A stretch of DNA of 15,917 nucleotides from Microcaldota archaeon (GTDB taxonomy: Archaea > Micrarchaeota > Micrarchaeia > Micrarchaeales > CABMGC01). The notes under the pieces are model-generated. The model was not told the origin of the DNA. It was given only the letters and a program-made list of their open reading frames with translations, and ran no database searches. Positions 13,148 to 15,917 of this stretch are shown one piece after another. The first letter of the stretch is position 1. Each line of letters starts with the position of its first letter. The position numbers and the translations under genes are program-made. The DNA lies in the NCBI GenBank assembly GCA_028866975.1, contig JAGWHG010000012.1, positions 1-15,917 of the forward strand, given 5' to 3'.

Positions 13148-14388
13148 TGTACGACCTTGAACTGCGGTATTCCAACAAAGAGCTTCGTGCCTTTGGCTCT
13201 GAGTTCCTTTGCTTCCTCCATGAGCTGCGGCAGGAAATGATACGGAAGGACGTATAGATAGTCTGGTTTGAACTTCAGCATCTCCTGCATTGATATGATT
13301 CTTATGCCGGTTGTTCCGTAGTATAAACCGTACTTCCTTGGGTTCTTGTCATATGCATAGGGCATCATCTCTTTAGTTATCCCAAGCCATTGCACTTGCG
13401 CATATCCTCTAGTAGAAGCGCCATCTAACATGAACTTTTTGCCCTTTCCCATTTCCTCCCTTATGAAGTTAAGGATTTCCGCCTTATTTTTGAGCAGCAT
13501 ATTCCTCAAGTTAGCGTATGCAACTTCATTGTCGTACTGCTCCTCCCACTTTCTCATTCTCTTGACACGCTCCTCACCGCCTTCAACTTTGAGCTCAGAG
13601 CCCGAATGCCTTATATAAACCCTTATACTACCTCCGTTGACATCATTGGTTATGACATCGAAAACCTCACACCCGTTCTTATTCAGCACGAACTCAAGCG
13701 CTTTGAGAGAATAGAATTCGATATGCTCGTGGCAGAAATCATCGTACGTGAAGTTCTTCATCGTCTCAGCAAGATAGTTCATCTGGATTACAAAAAGGCC
13801 GTTTTTGTCTAGGCATTTCCTTACGTCTGTAACAAAGGAATTTGGATCATCGAGATCGTAAAACATTGCGCAGCAGGTTATTATCTTTGCCTTTTTGTTG
13901 CCTGCCACCATAGCGAAGTTCTCAGCCGAGAAGTAGTCGTTTACTACTTTGATATTCTTGTCCTTCTGCATACCAGCAACATCGGATGGGTCGATTCCAA
14001 TTCGCATTATATCCTCTCTGTCGTACTGCCTGAGCAGCGTGTTGTCGTTGCTGGCTATGTCCACCACCACATCTCCAGGCTGAAGCGCCACTATTTTCTG
14101 CGCTGATAATACCACATCTCGCAGCGCACTGACCATCATTTTAGATATTCCGGACTGATACCAATAGTTCTTGTAGAGTATGTTTCTATCAAATGTATGC
14201 TTGAGCTGAACCAAACCACAGTTGTCGCACCTTACAATCTCTATTGGGCCGCTGTAGCCTTCTGAAGAGGGCCTTGACGGAAAGCTTATCACATACTGAT
14301 TGCCAAGGTTCAGTATCTCCTTTAGAATTGTGCCGCTGCAGGACCTGCAAGATTTCGCTTCTCTGTATATCTTCTCCATTTTAATCAT
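13144..14388 (-). CDS. Sugar C-methyltransferase (TylCIII/NovU type)
   Basis: This 414-residue protein has the three-part layout of NDP-sugar C-methyltransferases. An N-terminal zinc module carries C14-x2-C17 and C54-x2-C57. The SAM domain has motif I DIASNDNTLL (110-119), where the family usually has a glycine in place of N116. The C-terminal domain ends near GTTGIRIISMQEML and YVLPYHFLPQL. The catalytic-region HEH, here H220-E221-H222 in DDFCHEHIEFYSL, is present. Characterised relatives (TylC3, TcaB9) methylate carbon 3 of NDP-4-keto-deoxysugars through an enolate, giving branched sugars. It sits in a tight operon: 2 bases after the preceding gene and a 4-base overlap with the next. The nearby dehydratases could supply its 4-keto substrate. 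The exact carbon and sugar methylated are unknown. Confidence 0.85.
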   Translation of the reverse strand: MIKMEKIYREAKSCRSCSGTILKEILNLGNQYVISFPSRPSSEGYSGPIEIVRCDNCGLVQLKHTFDRNILYKNYWYQSGISKMMVSALRDVVLSAQKIVALQPGDVVVDIASNDNTLLRQYDREDIMRIGIDPSDVAGMQKDKNIKVVNDYFSAENFAMVAGNKKAKIITCCAMFYDLDDPNSFVTDVRKCLDKNGLFVIQMNYLAETMKNFTYDDFCHEHIEFYSLKALEFVLNKNGCEVFDVITNDVNGGSIRVYIRHSGSELKVEGGEERVKRMRKWEEQYDNEVAYANLRNMLLKNKAEILNFIREEMGKGKKFMLDGASTRGYAQVQWLGITKEMMPYAYDKNPRKYGLYYGTTGIRIISMQEMLKFKPDYLYVLPYHFLPQLMEEAKELRAKGTKLFVGIPQFKVVQ

Positions 14389-14390
14389 CT

Positions 14391-15368
14391 TTAATCGACT
14401 TTGTAATTCTTCAGGATATCGGCAAGAACCGGCAATCCATCCGGGGGACGTATCACTGTATCCTTTGTCTTCTCTAGTAATTGTAGATCTATCTTATTTA
14501 TATTATTCACTGTAATCGCGTTTGCCTCCTTTCCAGCAATCGTGTCCATCGTTATTACCGGCTTCATGAATCTAGCCATATCTCTTATGCTCCAGCTCAC
14601 GTTGTAGGTCTCGTCTTGTAGTTGGAGAAAATGGGAGCACTCTCCGAGTAGTTCTTCTTTCTCACTCTCGCTGACAGCTCCCGTTATTATCTGAACCTTA
14701 TTGGAATTGTATTTTTTGAATATTTCTTGCGCTATCTCGCTCGTTGCCTTCTTACTCTGAAGATCTGTGTTCATTGTACTTGCAATCACCACGGCCCTGA
14801 CTCCCAGCTTAGTGGCGATCTCAGCAACTTTATCGAGATTTTTAGTTCTGGTAGCAATACTAACTGATCCGAGGCATATCTCGCTGACTTTCTTTGGTTT
14901 TTTTTTCAGAGGCGGGTAGTTTATCAGCGGCATGATTTTGTAGTTTTGTAGCCTCGCCAAATTCCTTGCAATCCATTCTGTTCTCAACAACAGCGTATGC
15001 TGGTTCTGCAGCTCTCTCAGTTGAATGTTGCCCCCTCTCTTAGTAACATTCAAGGCATATCGTGGATTCTTGATTGCAGTTTTGAGATTCGAGACTATCT
15101 TGCTGGGTTTTTTTGCCATTGCGAGAATCTCAAGCCCCATCCTTTTGGGGGTGGGAACAGAGTGCACTTCCAGTATGTACCTGTGTTTGTTGTCAATGTT
15201 GAGACGGCTCATGGGCTGGTACTCTATAACTGTAGGAATGCACTTGTCTGCGTCCTCAACTCTCTCAACCAGCTGCGCGTCTATGTTGTGTTCTTTCTTC
15301 AATCGCTCTTTTACAAGAGTTGTATAAGTGTATTCCAAATCCTTTGGAGAAACGAGGTTTACTTTCAT
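14391..15368 (-). CDS. Probable divergent GT-B glycosyltransferase
   Basis: I read a 325-residue product from ATG 15368 (MKVNLVSPKDLEYTYTTL). This ATG overlaps the stop of the upstream dehydratase gene as ATGA, the usual coupling arrangement. A longer frame reaches back to 15440, but the extra 24 residues lie wholly inside the dehydratase gene. The N-terminal half has no strong motif. The C-terminal half resembles GT-B donor domains: SVSIATRTKNLDKVAEIATKL, then VQIITGAVSESEKEELLGECSHFL, then RFMKPVITMDTIAGKEAN and IRPPDGLPVLADILKNY. The E-x7-E acid pair of family 4 enzymes is missing, so catalysis is uncertain. It lies between the second dehydratase and the C-methyltransferase genes. I would call it glycosyltransferase-like at moderate confidence; a non-catalytic partner is possible. 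Confidence 0.6.
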   Translation of the reverse strand: MKVNLVSPKDLEYTYTTLVKERLKKEHNIDAQLVERVEDADKCIPTVIEYQPMSRLNIDNKHRYILEVHSVPTPKRMGLEILAMAKKPSKIVSNLKTAIKNPRYALNVTKRGGNIQLRELQNQHTLLLRTEWIARNLARLQNYKIMPLINYPPLKKKPKKVSEICLGSVSIATRTKNLDKVAEIATKLGVRAVVIASTMNTDLQSKKATSEIAQEIFKKYNSNKVQIITGAVSESEKEELLGECSHFLQLQDETYNVSWSIRDMARFMKPVITMDTIAGKEANAITVNNINKIDLQLLEKTKDTVIRPPDGLPVLADILKNYKVD

Positions 15369-15917
15369 ACTCTCAGCCTCTTCATATCGGCATCGACCAT
15401 GATCCTCGCTATCTCCTTCATCGTTGTTTTGGGTTTCCATCCGGCAAGAACTGGAGCGTACTCTGGCAGAGATATGGTATCCACTACATTCTTATTTGAC
15501 TTAAATGAGACATACTCCTTCCACTGAAGGTTTTTATAAGAAAATGCGGCCTCCAGAAAGTCTTCGACTGTATTGATTTTTCCAGTCTTGAATGCCCAGT
15601 CACTGGCTGATTCGAGCTGCATCATCTTATGGAATCCCTGCACGTACTCTGGTGCATAGCCCCAATCTATTTCTCCACTGATATTATCCAACTCAAGCTT
15701 CGCCTTTGAGCCGTCCATTATCGCGGCTACCGCCATGCTGATCTTTCTTGTAACAAATTCCCTCCCCCTCAGCTCGCTTTCATGATTGTAGAGTATGCTG
15801 TTGCATGCGAAAAGTCCGTATTCGTTTCTGTATAGCTTCACAAGGTTGTATGCAAAAAGCTTTGAGTATGCGTAAGAGGTCTGAGGATAATACATCTCGA
15901 CAGAACCAGCCTGGAAG
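15365..15917 (-). CDS. Divergent GDP-mannose 4,6-dehydratase-like SDR (5' end outside window)
   Basis: The frame is open to the window edge. It reads FQAGSVEMYYPQTSYAYSKLF upstream of the first internal ATG (15895), so the true start lies beyond base 15917. About 183 C-terminal residues are visible and align along their whole length with the canonical dehydratase at 7514-8590. Shared features include the Y-x3-K pair (SYAYSK), CNSILYNHESELRGREFVTRKIS, DWGYAPEYV and GWKPKTTM...IMVDADMKR. Two conserved arginine positions differ: VRDWG is EIDWG, and FLRPID is KNVVDT. The C-terminal tail of the canonical enzyme is absent. It is probably a nucleotide-sugar dehydratase or epimerase with altered nucleotide or sugar contacts. 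It is the first gene visible in the 15917-12458 operon, coupled to the glycosyltransferase-like gene by a 4-base overlap. Confidence 0.75.
   Translation of the reverse strand, partial: FQAGSVEMYYPQTSYAYSKLFAYNLVKLYRNEYGLFACNSILYNHESELRGREFVTRKISMAVAAIMDGSKAKLELDNISGEIDWGYAPEYVQGFHKMMQLESASDWAFKTGKINTVEDFLEAAFSYKNLQWKEYVSFKSNKNVVDTISLPEYAPVLAGWKPKTTMKEIARIMVDADMKRLRV

Noticed and set aside
15369..15440. N-terminal extension of the glycosyltransferase-like gene to ATG 15440
   Set aside because: The added residues lie inside the coding end of the upstream dehydratase and are highly charged low-complexity sequence. ATG 15368 overlaps its stop as ATGA, the typical coupled start.
1..15917. CRISPR array, insertion sequence, rRNA or integrase
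   Set aside because: No regularly spaced direct repeats, no transposase or integrase motifs, no terminal inverted repeats and no rRNA-like stretches were seen on either strand.

Overview
The window looks archaeal, most likely from a small-genome DPANN-type lineage such as Micrarchaeota. The pointers are: arginine encoded mostly by AGG/AGA and isoleucine often by ATA; TATA-type promoters about 25-27 bases upstream of start codons, so many messages look leaderless; few Shine-Dalgarno sequences; and a long S-layer protein with N- and C-terminal modules like those of methanogen S-layer proteins. The phylum is an inference from protein style, not from a marker gene.

Layout. Bases 1-3181 (minus strand) hold an S-layer glycoprotein gene whose 3' end lies outside the window. 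A divergent control region (3182-3457) separates it from two plus-strand genes: an FkbM-type methyltransferase (3458-4327) and an alkaline-phosphatase-superfamily phosphodiesterase (4349-5875). These converge, with no spacer, on a long minus-strand block (5876-15917) devoted to sugar-nucleotide and glycan assembly. In transcription order, that block starts with a divergent GDP-mannose-4,6-dehydratase-like enzyme (cut by the window end), an unusual probable glycosyltransferase, a sugar C-methyltransferase and a second methyltransferase, all overlapping or nearly touching. After a 188-base gap come a GT2 and a GT4 glycosyltransferase, an unrecognised 391-residue protein, a sugar-active cupin, a canonical GDP-mannose 4,6-dehydratase, a perosamine-synthase-like aminotransferase and a small methyltransferase.

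How the genes may work together. The canonical dehydratase and the aminotransferase together make the two steps from GDP-mannose to GDP-perosamine (GDP-4-amino-4,6-dideoxymannose) or a close relative. The divergent dehydratase and the C-methyltransferase suggest a second, possibly branched, deoxysugar. The glycosyltransferases would assemble these sugars and the methyltransferases would decorate them. The S-layer protein next door has about 17 N-x-S/T sequons and is an obvious candidate acceptor, although no oligosaccharyltransferase or flippase is visible here.

The most notable sequence-level observation is a pair of compensating frame changes in the small methyltransferase near 6318-6376. 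The reading frame is open throughout, but a stretch of about 18 codons reads as family-like sequence only in another frame. Other points are two CX6C cysteine pairs in the S-layer protein, a GNRA-capped hairpin at the predicted 5' end of its mRNA, and the loss of two conserved arginines in the second dehydratase.
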